In this document: positions 1 to 6,442 of the stretch, in pieces
Layout: every line of letters starts with the position of its first letter
Numbering within the stretch: the stretch's first letter is position 1
Assembly: GCA_046590195.1 (NCBI GenBank)
Contig: JBKJTP010000161.1
Coordinates: 1 to 7,266, forward strand
DNA length: 7,266 nucleotides
DNA from: JBKJTP01 sp046590195
GTDB lineage: Bacteria; Bacteroidota; Ignavibacteria; Palsa-1295
Direction: 5' to 3'
Made by a program: the position numbers and the translations under genes
Notes under the pieces: model-generated
Seen by the model: only the letters and a program-made list of their open reading frames with translations
Told to the model about the DNA's origin: nothing
Database searches by the model: none

Positions 1-263
1 AGAAGCTAAGTGACCAGCTCGATCGCACGGTCAAAACCTACTTCGCAGATACGGCGAACACAAGGCTTGATAAAGATAAGAATCTGATCTTCCTCTCAAG
101 CTTTGTGCAGACGCATCAGGAGCATTTCATCACAGCAGCCGGCAGTGTAGTGGGGTTCATCCGTGCATTCGCACCACCAGCGATCGCAGAGCATATCGAT
201 CAACGCCCGACAGTGAAAGTCTCTTACTTCAAGTTCAACGAGGCACTTCGCCGCGCACGATAG
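1..263 (+). CDS. C-terminal end of an unrecognised protein (partial)
   Basis: An open frame enters from the left edge and gives 86 complete codons (from base 3) before TAG at 261-263. Codon use resembles the downstream genes and there is no internal stop, so this is the 3' end of a real gene whose start lies outside the window. The visible part is mixed: a charged stretch near the left edge, a more hydrophobic middle (FITAAGSVVGFIRAFAPP) and a basic C-terminus ending in ALRRAR. I recognise no family motif and assign no function. The stop lies 15 nt before the DinB-like gene on the same strand, so the two are probably cotranscribed. The hydrophobic patch is too short and too broken by prolines and charges to call a membrane segment. 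Confidence 0.6.
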   Translation, partial: KLSDQLDRTVKTYFADTANTRLDKDKNLIFLSSFVQTHQEHFITAAGSVVGFIRAFAPPAIAEHIDQRPTVKVSYFKFNEALRRAR

Positions 264-278
264 CAGTACAATGACAGC

Positions 279-764
279 ATGAACAGCAAACAGAACGAGC
301 TCGCCGCACTTGCGCAGTCGAATGCTGACTTCCTCGAAGCCGCCAGAAATTTTCCTGCCGAACGACGAACGGATAAGCCATCACAAAAGGCATTCAGCGC
401 AACCGAGATCGTCTATCACATGCTGGCGGTCGAGAAGCTATGGCAGACACGTTTACAGCGATTGATCTCTGGGGAGTCGCGTCAGTTCATCGCGATGGAT
501 CCGGACAAAGAAGCAGTTGATGAGGCGTACAACGATCAGGATTACAACGACGGGCTTGAAGATATCCTCGAAGCAAGAAGGAGATCGCTGGAGCTCTTTC
601 GTTCGATGCTGGATGATCAGTTCGAACTGACTGGCGATCACACGAAGTACGGCGAGATGTCGATCAATCGCATCATGGAGATCATGACCACGCACGACTT
701 GCAGCACGCGAAGCAGCTAGAGCGCACTGAGCAGGAGTTACTCGCTATCGATACTGCCTCATGA
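279..764 (+). CDS. DinB/YfiT-family putative metal-dependent enzyme
   Basis: 161 residues, the usual length of the DinB-like four-helix-bundle family. These are small cytoplasmic proteins that bind a divalent metal through three histidines; characterised relatives include thiol transferases such as bacillithiol transferases. The expected triad is visible: His47 in the YHMLAVEKLW segment (helix 2), and His139 and His143 in the THDLQHAKQL segment (last conserved helix). The protein is helical and acidic with no signal peptide. The ATG at 279 follows the previous stop by 15 nt; no good Shine-Dalgarno is seen. An earlier ATG at 271 opens only a four-codon frame and was not used. The stop overlaps the start of the LysE-like gene in ATGA, so the two are likely translationally coupled. 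Family membership is quite secure; the substrate is unknown. Despite the name, this family has nothing to do with DNA polymerase IV (also DinB). Confidence 0.85.
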   Translation: MNSKQNELAALAQSNADFLEAARNFPAERRTDKPSQKAFSATEIVYHMLAVEKLWQTRLQRLISGESRQFIAMDPDKEAVDEAYNDQDYNDGLEDILEARRRSLELFRSMLDDQFELTGDHTKYGEMSINRIMEIMTTHDLQHAKQLERTEQELLAIDTAS

Positions 765-1489
765 TCATCGCGCTGATCATCGGCTTCGTTACAGGCTGGC
801 TCATCTCCATGCCGATCGGTCCGGTGAGCGCATCGATCATTACGCGAACACTGAAGTATGGTGCGCGCAATGGACTTTTCGTCAGCATTGGTGCTGGCGT
901 TATGGACTTCGTTTATTGCGGTGGCGCTGCACAGATCCATGAATTTCTTCAGGCATCGCCGCTGATCAATTTGATCTTTCAGATCATTGGACTAGTTGTC
1001 TTGATCATCGTCGGCATTAAAACGCTGTCACAGCGGACAGAACCGAATAAGGAGGTCGAGGAGAGTGACCGAGTATCACAGCGTGAAGCAGAGAACCGAG
1101 TGAAGAGGCTACGCATCAATCACAACGGATTCTTTGCGCCCTTTGCAATGGGTGTCATCCTCTATGCCTCGAACGTGGCAGCTGTTCCAGAATGGATCTT
1201 CATTAGCGCGTTCTGGAGAGAGAATGGATTGCTCGAGGAGGGAGTGCTCGTCAATCTGGCATTCGCGGTTGGCGCTGGACTCGGTACCCTCGGCTGGGGA
1301 TATTTTCTCGTCTCGTTCATCGAGAAGCGGCGTCGTGGATTCAAGCCTGCATTTTTACAGAAGATGAACCTGGTAGCAGGCGGTGCATTACTCTTGTTCG
1401 GCTTGTATTTCGGCTACAAGATCGTATTCGACACACAATGGGAAGCTGTGTCCAAGAGCTGGAATGCAAATGTTGTGGACTCTCTATAA
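761..1489 (+). CDS. LysE-family inner-membrane transporter
   Basis: 242 residues, mostly hydrophobic, matching LysE/RhtB-type exporters, which move amino acids or other small metabolites out across the inner membrane. The N-terminal helix (about 3-27) carries the family hallmark PIGPVSAS (18-25). Further hydrophobic segments lie at about 38-57, 68-88, 124-147, 161-186 and 203-223, giving the usual six. A charged cytoplasmic-type loop at about 90-120 (rich in E, R and K) is long for the family. The start ATG overlaps the TGA of the DinB-like gene, and the only nearby purine-rich stretch (AGGAG at 733-737) is too far upstream for a normal ribosome site, so translational coupling is likely. Transport direction and substrate are family inference; nothing here identifies the substrate. 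Confidence 0.85.
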   Translation: MIIALIIGFVTGWLISMPIGPVSASIITRTLKYGARNGLFVSIGAGVMDFVYCGGAAQIHEFLQASPLINLIFQIIGLVVLIIVGIKTLSQRTEPNKEVEESDRVSQREAENRVKRLRINHNGFFAPFAMGVILYASNVAAVPEWIFISAFWRENGLLEEGVLVNLAFAVGAGLGTLGWGYFLVSFIEKRRRGFKPAFLQKMNLVAGGALLLFGLYFGYKIVFDTQWEAVSKSWNANVVDSL

Positions 1490-1495
1490 AACGAC

Positions 1496-1996
1496 TTACC
1501 AGTTCGAGATTACCTTCAATAAGATATCTTCTGCAAGCTGCTCTTCTGCTGTTTGCAAGGCATTGCGAAGTCCGGTCTGCATCTGATCGATCGGGTATTC
1601 ACCATTTGCATTAAAGGCTTCTCGCCAAAAATCCTTCTGCTTCTTCTGATCGCGATAGACGACGTCAACGAAGATCGTCACGCGCTTCGTCGTTAGCTGC
1701 TCGCCTTGCTGCACACCAACATTCTCGTCGGTGATGCTGCGGATCGTGGTCTCAACGATCGCATCGGCACGTGAGCGATTGGTTACCTGAAGCGATCCAT
1801 CTTGCGTGAATTTCTCCGTAAGCAGCTCGGTGATTCGTTGGCGCACATCGGCCTGACCAAAGCCAGAGATATCATCCGCTAGCGGGATAGCAACGGTCTT
1901 GATATGCGGCGGCAGGCTCGCTCCAGTAAATGAGTAGCAAGACGAAAGCAGCAAACAGAAAAACGCGATACTAAACCGGATCTTCATCTGTGTCAT
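1496..1996 (-). CDS. lptE: LptE-family outer-membrane lipoprotein (LPS transport)
   Basis: 166 residues from the ATG at 1996. A short basic N-terminus and hydrophobic stretch end in a lipobox, Leu-Ser-Ser-Cys with Cys20 as the lipidated residue, followed by YSFTG and the IKTVAIPL strand typical of the LptE family. LptE is a lipoprotein that sits inside the LptD barrel and helps insert lipopolysaccharide into the outer membrane. The rest alternates strands and helices (VRQRITELLTEKF, then TTKRVTIFVDVVYRD). Three starts are possible: GTG 2005, ATG 1996 and ATG 1987. I chose 1996 because AAGGAAA at 2012-2006 sits 9 nt before it; 1987 gives an equally good signal peptide. The gene overlaps the 3' end of the sigma-54 activator gene by 26 bp, so the two are coexpressed. 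Its stop is 6 nt from the convergent LysE gene. Family call is strong; the LptD partner is not in the window. Confidence 0.82.
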   Translation of the reverse strand: MTQMKIRFSIAFFCLLLSSCYSFTGASLPPHIKTVAIPLADDISGFGQADVRQRITELLTEKFTQDGSLQVTNRSRADAIVETTIRSITDENVGVQQGEQLTTKRVTIFVDVVYRDQKKQKDFWREAFNANGEYPIDQMQTGLRNALQTAEEQLAEDILLKVISNW

Positions 1997-3254
1997 CGTT
2001 ACCACTTTCCTTCATCTTCCTGTAAAGCGTCCGCTCGCTGATGCCAAGCGCTTCGGCGGCTTGACGGCGATTGCCATGAAAGCGCCCAAGCGTCTCACGC
2101 ATTGCACGCTGTTCGATCTCTTCGAGGGTCATCGTCTCGCCAACATCTCCAGACCGCGCAGGCAATGCAAGGCGCTGGGGCACTTCGCGTGTGCTCGATA
2201 GCTCACGCAGCATCTGCTTGACCTCTGCAAGCTCATTGCGCAGTTCGATCAACGCTCGATAGATCAACTCGCGCTCGCTCTGATCCTTCTGCGCCTGATT
2301 CATACCAGCCGCCATCGGCAGGGGACGAACATTATATCCGGTCGAATCCTGCCAAACTCCACCCTGATTCTCAAGCGCGCGATCGACATCATGCTCGGTG
2401 ATCAAGCATTGATCATGTGTTCTTGAGATCGAGCAGACGAGAATGACCAGTTGCTCGAGCACATTTCGCAGTTCGCGAACATTACCGCGCCACTCATGAT
2501 GCATCAGCATCTCGATAGCAGCAGGCTCGATGCGAGGCATCTCCGGAAGCTTGTGCTTTTCGATCAATTGATCGAGCATTGACTCGACGAGGAAGGGAAT
2601 ATCCTCGCGGCGGTTACGGAGCGGTGGGATGCGGAGCATCACAGCGCGCAATCGGTAATAAAGATCTGTGCGGAAGGAGCCGTTGCGAACATCGATCTCG
2701 AGATCGCGATTGGTCGCAGCGATGACCCGTGCATTCGTGCTCATCGCTGTGGTCGAACCAACGCGCGTAAACGTACCAGTCTCGAGAACTCGAAGTAATT
2801 TCACCTGTGCCGAGAGGGGCATTTCGCCGATCTCGTCGAGAAAGATCGTCCCGGTGTTCGCGGCTTCGAAGAATCCCTTACGCAATGCGTGGGCACCAGT
2901 AAATGAGCCTTTCTCGTGGCCGAACAGCTCGGACTCGATCAGCCCTTCAGGGATCGCGCCGCAATTGACCGTCACAAATGGCCCGTTTGCCCGGTCGCTC
3001 ATATCATGAATGAGCCGCGCAAAGACCTCTTTGCCCGTGCCGCTTTCGCCAACCAAAAGCACTGTCACGCTCGTAGGCGCTACGGCCCTGAGTACGCCAA
3101 CTAACTCCCGCATTTCCTCGCTCGCCGCGATCACATTCCCCGGCAAGGGACGCATGTGTGGGGCAAGCCCCTGCGAGGCGAGCGCGTGCTGCCCATTCTG
3201 CTTGGGAGACGAAAGGGCGCGGTCGGGGTGAAGCTGGACGTCGTTCGGGGTCAT
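1971..3254 (-). CDS. Sigma-54-dependent Fis-family transcriptional activator
   Basis: 427 residues from the ATG at 3254. A short, proline-rich N-terminus (about 1-40) has no receiver, GAF or PAS domain. It is followed by a complete sigma-54-interacting AAA+ domain (about 40-270): Walker A GESGTGKE (69-76), the sigma-54 contact loop as GSFTGA (116-121, Ser for the usual Ala), Walker B TIFLDE (136-141), arginine-finger segment FRTDLYYRL (194-202) and sensor II GNVREL (257-262). A helical, probably coiled-coil stretch lies at 325-355, and a Fis-type helix-turn-helix at 394-416 (GNRRQAAEALGISERTLYRK). Such proteins hydrolyse ATP to open sigma-54 RNA polymerase promoters. Without a sensory domain, activity may depend on expression or a partner (inference). 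The frame is open upstream only to a TTG at 3317; the ATG at 3254 is preferred and has AGGAAG 12 nt before it. The 3' end overlaps lptE. Target promoters are unknown. Confidence 0.93.
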   Translation of the reverse strand: MTPNDVQLHPDRALSSPKQNGQHALASQGLAPHMRPLPGNVIAASEEMRELVGVLRAVAPTSVTVLLVGESGTGKEVFARLIHDMSDRANGPFVTVNCGAIPEGLIESELFGHEKGSFTGAHALRKGFFEAANTGTIFLDEIGEMPLSAQVKLLRVLETGTFTRVGSTTAMSTNARVIAATNRDLEIDVRNGSFRTDLYYRLRAVMLRIPPLRNRREDIPFLVESMLDQLIEKHKLPEMPRIEPAAIEMLMHHEWRGNVRELRNVLEQLVILVCSISRTHDQCLITEHDVDRALENQGGVWQDSTGYNVRPLPMAAGMNQAQKDQSERELIYRALIELRNELAEVKQMLRELSSTREVPQRLALPARSGDVGETMTLEEIEQRAMRETLGRFHGNRRQAAEALGISERTLYRKMKESGNDDTDEDPV

Positions 3255-3325
3255 GAACCCATAGAACTTCCTACGAAGGGGTATCGGTTCAATTGGACTA
3301 CCAGATACGCTTTCCAATAGCTCCC
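3255..3325. promoter_or_regulatory. Divergent intergenic region between the sigma-54 activator and the M1 peptidase
   Basis: These 71 bp separate two divergent starts, so promoters for both transcripts must lie here or inside the gene ends. I see no convincing -24/-12 (GG/GC) sigma-54 promoter and no clear -35/-10 pair. The only recognisable site is AGGAAG on the minus strand at 3272-3267, a likely ribosome site for the activator. A short GTATC/GATAC inverted repeat is present but weak. The regulatory role is inferred from layout alone. Confidence 0.35.
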
Positions 3326-5205
3326 ATGATCAAGGCTCTCGTTCTCGTACTGTTCGCATCGCTCGCGGCCGTTTCAACTGGCTACGCGCAAGAGCTAAAG
3401 CGCTTTGACGTGCTGAGCTACACCGGCACGATCGAACTCGATCGGCAGGATACGTTTATCCGCGGTCATATTAAGATGAATGCGATCTGTACAACGGGCG
3501 CACCGGTCGACCGCATCCTCCAGCACTTGATCTATCTTGACATCGATAGCGTCCACGTTAACGGCGTACGAGCGAGCATCGAGTGGACCGGCAAGGACTC
3601 TGGCGAATACTACGTGGTGCCGCCTTGGACGCAATTGCTTTCGGGCTACTTCACCGTCGAGACCTGGTATAATGGCAAGCCACTACCTGAGCAGACCGCA
3701 AACAAATGGGGAGGCGTCTCGAACCGCGGCAACATGATGTTTGCGATGGGTGTCGGATTTCAGGCGCCGTACATCTCGTGCACCCGGCATTGGCTGCCAA
3801 GCTACGATCTGCCTGACGACAAAGCAGATTCGGCGCGCTTCGTCTTCGTATCGAAGGATCCGAATGATATTATTGCAGCATCAGGCAGACTCGAGCGCAC
3901 ATTCGATACACTTGGCGGTAAGGCTTATGATTGGCACATGGTGCATCCGATCGCCTCGTACTTGATGACGTTCGCGCAAGGGACATTCGAGTTAATGAGG
4001 ATCGAGAATCCCTTGAATGTGCCGTTCGAAGCCTATGCATTCGCTGCTGACACCGGACGCACTCGTCGTTTGATGGAGCGCCGCGTCGTCCGCGGATTGC
4101 AGTTCTTCGATTCGCTTTTTACGCCGTATCCTTTTGAGAAAGTTGGCTACGTCGTAGCGCCCATCGGCTCGATGGAGCATCAGACGATGATCACGCTCGA
4201 TCGCAGAACGCTCGACACGAACAACACCACCGCGATCCATGAACTCGCGCATATGTGGTGGGGCGATCTGGTGACGTGCCACACGTTCGCAGATCCATGG
4301 CTGAACGAAGGCTTTGCGACATTCAGCGAATCACTCTATCTCGAACGCTTCGAAGGCAAGCAAGCCTATCGCAAGCATCAGTGGAGCAAGATACAGTCTG
4401 CGAAGAAAAATGGATCGGACTTCCCGATGTATGGTGCACCCTATCATACGAACCACGCGAACAACTACCCCAGCGCGGTCATCTACGATAAGGGTGCTGC
4501 GGTACTAGGCATGCTTCGCTATCACATCGGTGAAGCATTGTTCTTCGCTGGACTTCAGACCTATCTCGAGAGATTCGCATATAAAACCGCGACAAGCTTT
4601 GATCTTTGGCAGCACTTCGAATCTGTCACGGGGCAAGACATGGACTGGTTCTTCCAGAAGTGGGTCTTCGAACACAGTTACCCGAAGGTCGAGATCTCGT
4701 ATCTACCCGGCAGTATCAATCAGATCCAAGTTAAGCAATCGTCGGCTTCCGGCTACTTCAGATTGCCGATCATGATCGAAGGCACGATGAAAACCGGTGA
4801 GAAAAAGCGTCACGTCATCGAGACTGACTCGGCCGAGATAAGCCTGTTCAATCTCGAGTTTTCAGGTTTCGAGACAGAATCTCTTGTCTTCGATCCGGAT
4901 AGCGTGCTCATCGCAGATATTACCGTTGGCAGTCTCGATGTTGGGCCGACTCCACCGAAGGTTAGGATCCAGATATCACCGAACCCAGCAAAGCGTCTCG
5001 TTGTGATCTCCGGATTGCAGTCAACTACTGGCGAGACTTTTGTCTCTATCGTTGATTCCGGCGCTCGGCAGTACGATACATTCTTAGGGCCCCTTGGCTC
5101 ACAAACCCTAACCCTCGATGTAGCAAACTACCCAAGCGGAAGCTACCAGGTTATCATAAGACCGGCAAAGTTCTGCATACAGAGCAGATCATTGTTGCTC
5201 GCTAG
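3326..5205 (+). CDS. Exported M1-family zinc aminopeptidase with T9SS sorting domain (frameshifted near 5158)
   Basis: A signal peptide (MIKALVLVLFASLAAVSTGYA, cleavage near residue 21) is followed by an N-terminal beta domain and the M1 catalytic domain. Catalytic residues are intact: HELAH at 305-309 (zinc ligands His305 and His309, catalytic Glu306), Glu328 in WLNEGF exactly 18 residues on as third ligand, and Tyr387 in the YDKGA segment. The substrate-recognition GxMEN motif reads GSMEH (281-285). From about residue 546 (IQISPNPA) a type A T9SS sorting domain begins, so the enzyme should cross the outer membrane and act at the surface or outside, removing N-terminal residues from peptides. 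The unshifted frame runs on to 5551, but the -1 frame from 5158 gives the expected sorting-domain end (TGKVLHTEQIIVAR) and TAG at 5203-5205; one base is probably missing. With it restored the product is about 626 residues. A TTG at 3293 is also in frame, but the ATG at 3326 starts the signal peptide. Confidence 0.9.
5156..5205 (+). other. Frameshift site and true 3' end of the M1 peptidase sorting domain
   Basis: Up to ATA at 5156-5158 the peptidase frame reads SGSYQVII, as expected for the final strands of a T9SS sorting domain. It then degrades into RPAKFCIQSRS. Stepping back one base (AAG at 5158-5160) gives K-TGKVLHTEQIIVAR and a stop at 5203-5205, the canonical ending of this domain. An AAA shortened to AA would explain it. 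The site is not a recognisable slippery heptamer, so an indel (sequencing error or real mutation) is likelier than programmed shifting. Confidence 0.8.
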
Positions 5206-5239
5206 CACGGCTCGCCGCTTAAGGTTGTTAGAAGCGCCT

Positions 5240-5551
5240 ATGTCACTGCATACCTCAACAGATAAGGACAACGAACTGGCGAAACTGGCCTATGCTTCGG
5301 TCAGGGATATCGCGACGGTCGAGATGAACGACCGCAACCGGCTCGGCTACCATGTATGGCTTTTCCTCCGTGGCGAGATCCCGACGTTAAAGTCGGCGAT
5401 CGAGCAAGCGCGCTCCAGGTATTTGCCTCGCGATCGCGACCTATTAGTGATTCAGGATATCATCGAGACCGAGCTAGAGAAACTGCGATCTGGCGAGATC
5501 AATATTGACGAGATCTCGATCTTCCCGAACAAGCCAGCCACACAAGTTTAA
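5240..5551 (+). CDS. Small unrecognised protein, fused in the raw frame to the peptidase by the frameshift
   Basis: 103 residues from the ATG at 5240, the first Met after the inferred end of the peptidase gene (34 nt gap). In the uncorrected sequence it looks like the C-terminal tail of the peptidase, but a sorting domain should be the last element of its protein, so a separate gene is more likely. Codon use with GC-rich third positions supports real coding. The product is soluble, charged and largely helical: LAKLAYASVRDIATVEM, GYHVWLFLRGEIPTLKSAIEQAR, then LVIQDIIETELEKLRSGEINIDEI. There is no signal peptide, membrane segment or motif I recognise. An AGAAG at 5230-5234 could be a weak ribosome site; TTG 5225 is an alternative start. 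The MarC-like gene begins 9 nt after its stop, suggesting cotranscription. No function is assigned. Confidence 0.6.
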   Translation: MSLHTSTDKDNELAKLAYASVRDIATVEMNDRNRLGYHVWLFLRGEIPTLKSAIEQARSRYLPRDRDLLVIQDIIETELEKLRSGEINIDEISIFPNKPATQV

Positions 5552-5560
5552 CCGACCGCT

Positions 5561-6181
5561 TTGCTCGAGACCTTCCTCCTCGCATTCGTACCGCTTTTCG
5601 TAGCGATCGACGTGTTCGGCTCGTTCCCGATGTTCCTCACGATGACGGACCGGGAGACGCCCGAATCGCGAAGAAAGATCGCGGGCCTCTCGACGCTCAC
5701 CGCGCTTATCGTTGGCTCGGGCTTCATGTTCGGCGGACAGGCCGTCATGCGATTCATCGGCATTACGATCAGCGATTTCCGCGTCGCAGGTGGCGTGATC
5801 CTTCTCTGTTTCGCTGTCTACGATCTGCTCTTTTCGCACTTGCAGCGTACGATGGCTGAAGAGAACAACACCAGCTCCATCGAGCAGAAGCATCAGCGCT
5901 CGTTTTCGCTGGCAGTTGTGCCGCTCGGAGTGCCGCTCATTGTTGGGCCGGCCGCACTGACCGCTGTCTTGCTGCTCGTTTCGCAATATGGACCTGTGAT
6001 CACTTTCCTGGCATTTGCGCTTAATATCGTGATCGTTTACCTGCTCTTCTTTAATGCACATGCCATCACCAAGCGCATTCCGCAGGCTGTGCTTCGCGCG
6101 GCCAGTAAGGTCGTAGCGTTGTTTCTTGCAGCCATTGCTGTGATGATGATCCGAACAGGACTCACGGAAATGCTGAAGTAG
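5561..6181 (+). CDS. MarC-family integral membrane protein
   Basis: 206 residues, the usual length for MarC/YchE-type proteins: six-helix inner-membrane proteins of unsettled function, once wrongly linked to multiple antibiotic resistance. The N-terminus (LETFLLAFVPLFVAIDVFG) aligns with the family start and supports the TTG start at 5561, since no upstream in-frame ATG fits and the first internal Met falls after the first helix. Hydrophobic segments lie at about 3-26, 43-60, 73-91, 117-139, 145-164 and 182-200. The motif VPLGVPLIVGPAALTAVLLL (120-139) is the family signature. A charged loop (95-115) separates the two halves, which look like the usual internal repeat. The gene starts 9 nt after the preceding small gene with no visible ribosome site, so it probably depends on upstream transcription and translation. 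No substrate can be named. Confidence 0.88.
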   Translation: MLETFLLAFVPLFVAIDVFGSFPMFLTMTDRETPESRRKIAGLSTLTALIVGSGFMFGGQAVMRFIGITISDFRVAGGVILLCFAVYDLLFSHLQRTMAEENNTSSIEQKHQRSFSLAVVPLGVPLIVGPAALTAVLLLVSQYGPVITFLAFALNIVIVYLLFFNAHAITKRIPQAVLRAASKVVALFLAAIAVMMIRTGLTEMLK

Positions 6182-6187
6182 CGAGGT

Positions 6188-6209
6188 AACCTAATCTAGA
6201 CATTAGGTT
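6188..6209 (+). terminator. Weak hairpin just after the MarC-like gene, possible terminator
   Basis: Perfect 8-bp arms AACCTAAT (6188-6195) and ATTAGGTT (6202-6209) enclose a 6-nt loop, beginning 6 nt after the stop. The stem is AT-rich and is followed by GTTAATATT rather than a clean T run, so intrinsic termination would be weak. It is separate from the larger palindromic element downstream, which could also stop transcription. Confidence 0.3.
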
Positions 6210-6263
6210 GTTAATATTCATCCAGTGTCCCCCTGATTGCTAAGAAGTGTCATCCTGACCGGA

Positions 6264-6307
6264 GCCATGATCCATCTTGGAGCGAAGCGAACAAGATGGA
6301 TCATGGC
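6264..6307. repeat. Hairpin 1 of the composite element
   Basis: Perfect 16-bp arms: GCCATGATCCATCTTG (6264-6279) and its complement CAAGATGGATCATGGC (6292-6307), with a 12-nt loop GAGCGAAGCGAA. The stem sequence is unrelated to hairpins 2 and 3. The loop resembles the GAGCGAAGCGAAGGAT wording common in this kind of palindrome. Confidence 0.85.
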
Positions 6308-6364
6308 GGAGTCGAAGGATCTCCCTGATACTCTGCAAGTGCCAGGGAGATCCTTCGACTCCGC
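6306..6364. repeat. Hairpin 2 of the composite element (central, longest stem)
   Basis: Perfect 22-bp arms at 6306-6327 and 6343-6364, containing GGAGTCGAAGGATCTCCC and its complement, with a 15-nt loop (6328-6342). With the outer arms removed of the flanking hairpins this would form one long continuous palindrome, so hairpin 2 plus the outer stem is probably the ancestral repeat (inference). Confidence 0.88.
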
Positions 6365-6406
6365 ACTATCTCAACAAGAGGCTGGGGCCTCTTGTTGAGA
6401 TAGTGC
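6363..6406. repeat. Hairpin 3 of the composite element
   Basis: Perfect 20-bp arms: GCACTATCTCAACAAGAGGC (6363-6382) and its complement at 6387-6406, with a tight 4-nt loop TGGG. It lies at the mirror position of hairpin 1 but shares no stem sequence with it. It would be a very stable stem in RNA, without a T run after it. Confidence 0.88.
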
Positions 6407-6442
6407 TCCGCTCAGGATGACAAATATGACAATGTCTCTTTC

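Larger units (their letters stand above)
6248..6422. repeat. Composite palindromic element: outer inverted repeat enclosing three hairpins
   Basis: Outer arms at 6248-6265 and 6405-6422 (18 bp) match with one mismatch at 6259 (C where the partner predicts G); they carry TGTCATCCTGA and TCAGGATGACA. Inside are three back-to-back perfect hairpins: 6264-6307, 6306-6364 and 6363-6406. Neighbouring arms share a GC dinucleotide at all four junctions, so the whole can fold as a cloverleaf or four-way junction. The CATCCTGAGC and GTCGAAGGATCTC words resemble a class of intergenic palindromes I have seen repeated in many environmental bacterial genomes (recollection, not searched). There is no open reading frame for a transposase. 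Possible roles are a REP/MITE-like mobile repeat, a terminator or a structured RNA; the sequence alone does not decide. It fills most of the gap between the MarC-like gene and the gene at 6443. Confidence 0.85.

Noticed and set aside
271..282. Four-codon frame ATG-ACA-GCA-TGA overlapping the DinB-like start
   Set aside because: Too short to judge, and such overlaps arise easily by chance. No ribosome site or other evidence for a regulatory leader peptide.
3255..3317. TTG start at 3317 for the sigma-54 activator
   Set aside because: The added 21 residues have no family pattern, and the start would lie close to the opposite-strand peptidase start. The ATG at 3254 has AGGAAG upstream.
3293..3325. 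TTG start at 3293 for the M1 peptidase
   Set aside because: It would put 11 polar residues before the signal peptide. The ATG at 3326 begins exactly at a standard signal sequence.
5150..5162. Programmed -1 ribosomal frameshift in the peptidase gene
   Set aside because: The site C-ATA-AGA does not fit the slippery heptamer pattern, and no strong stem follows at the right distance. A simple indel is more likely.
5474..6061. Long open frame on the minus strand (195 codons) opposite the MarC-like gene
   Set aside because: Its product is compositionally odd (rich in R, E, H, D and N) with no domain pattern, while the plus strand encodes a clear MarC protein. It is a shadow of a gene with GC-rich third positions.
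6248..6422. tRNA or other cloverleaf RNA gene
   Set aside because: Stems of 16-22 bp are far longer than tRNA arms, and there is no T-loop GTTCRA, anticodon loop or CCA end. The fold resembles tRNA only in topology.
6248..6422. CRISPR array
   Set aside because: The repeats are inverted, not direct, differ from each other and are not separated by regular spacers.
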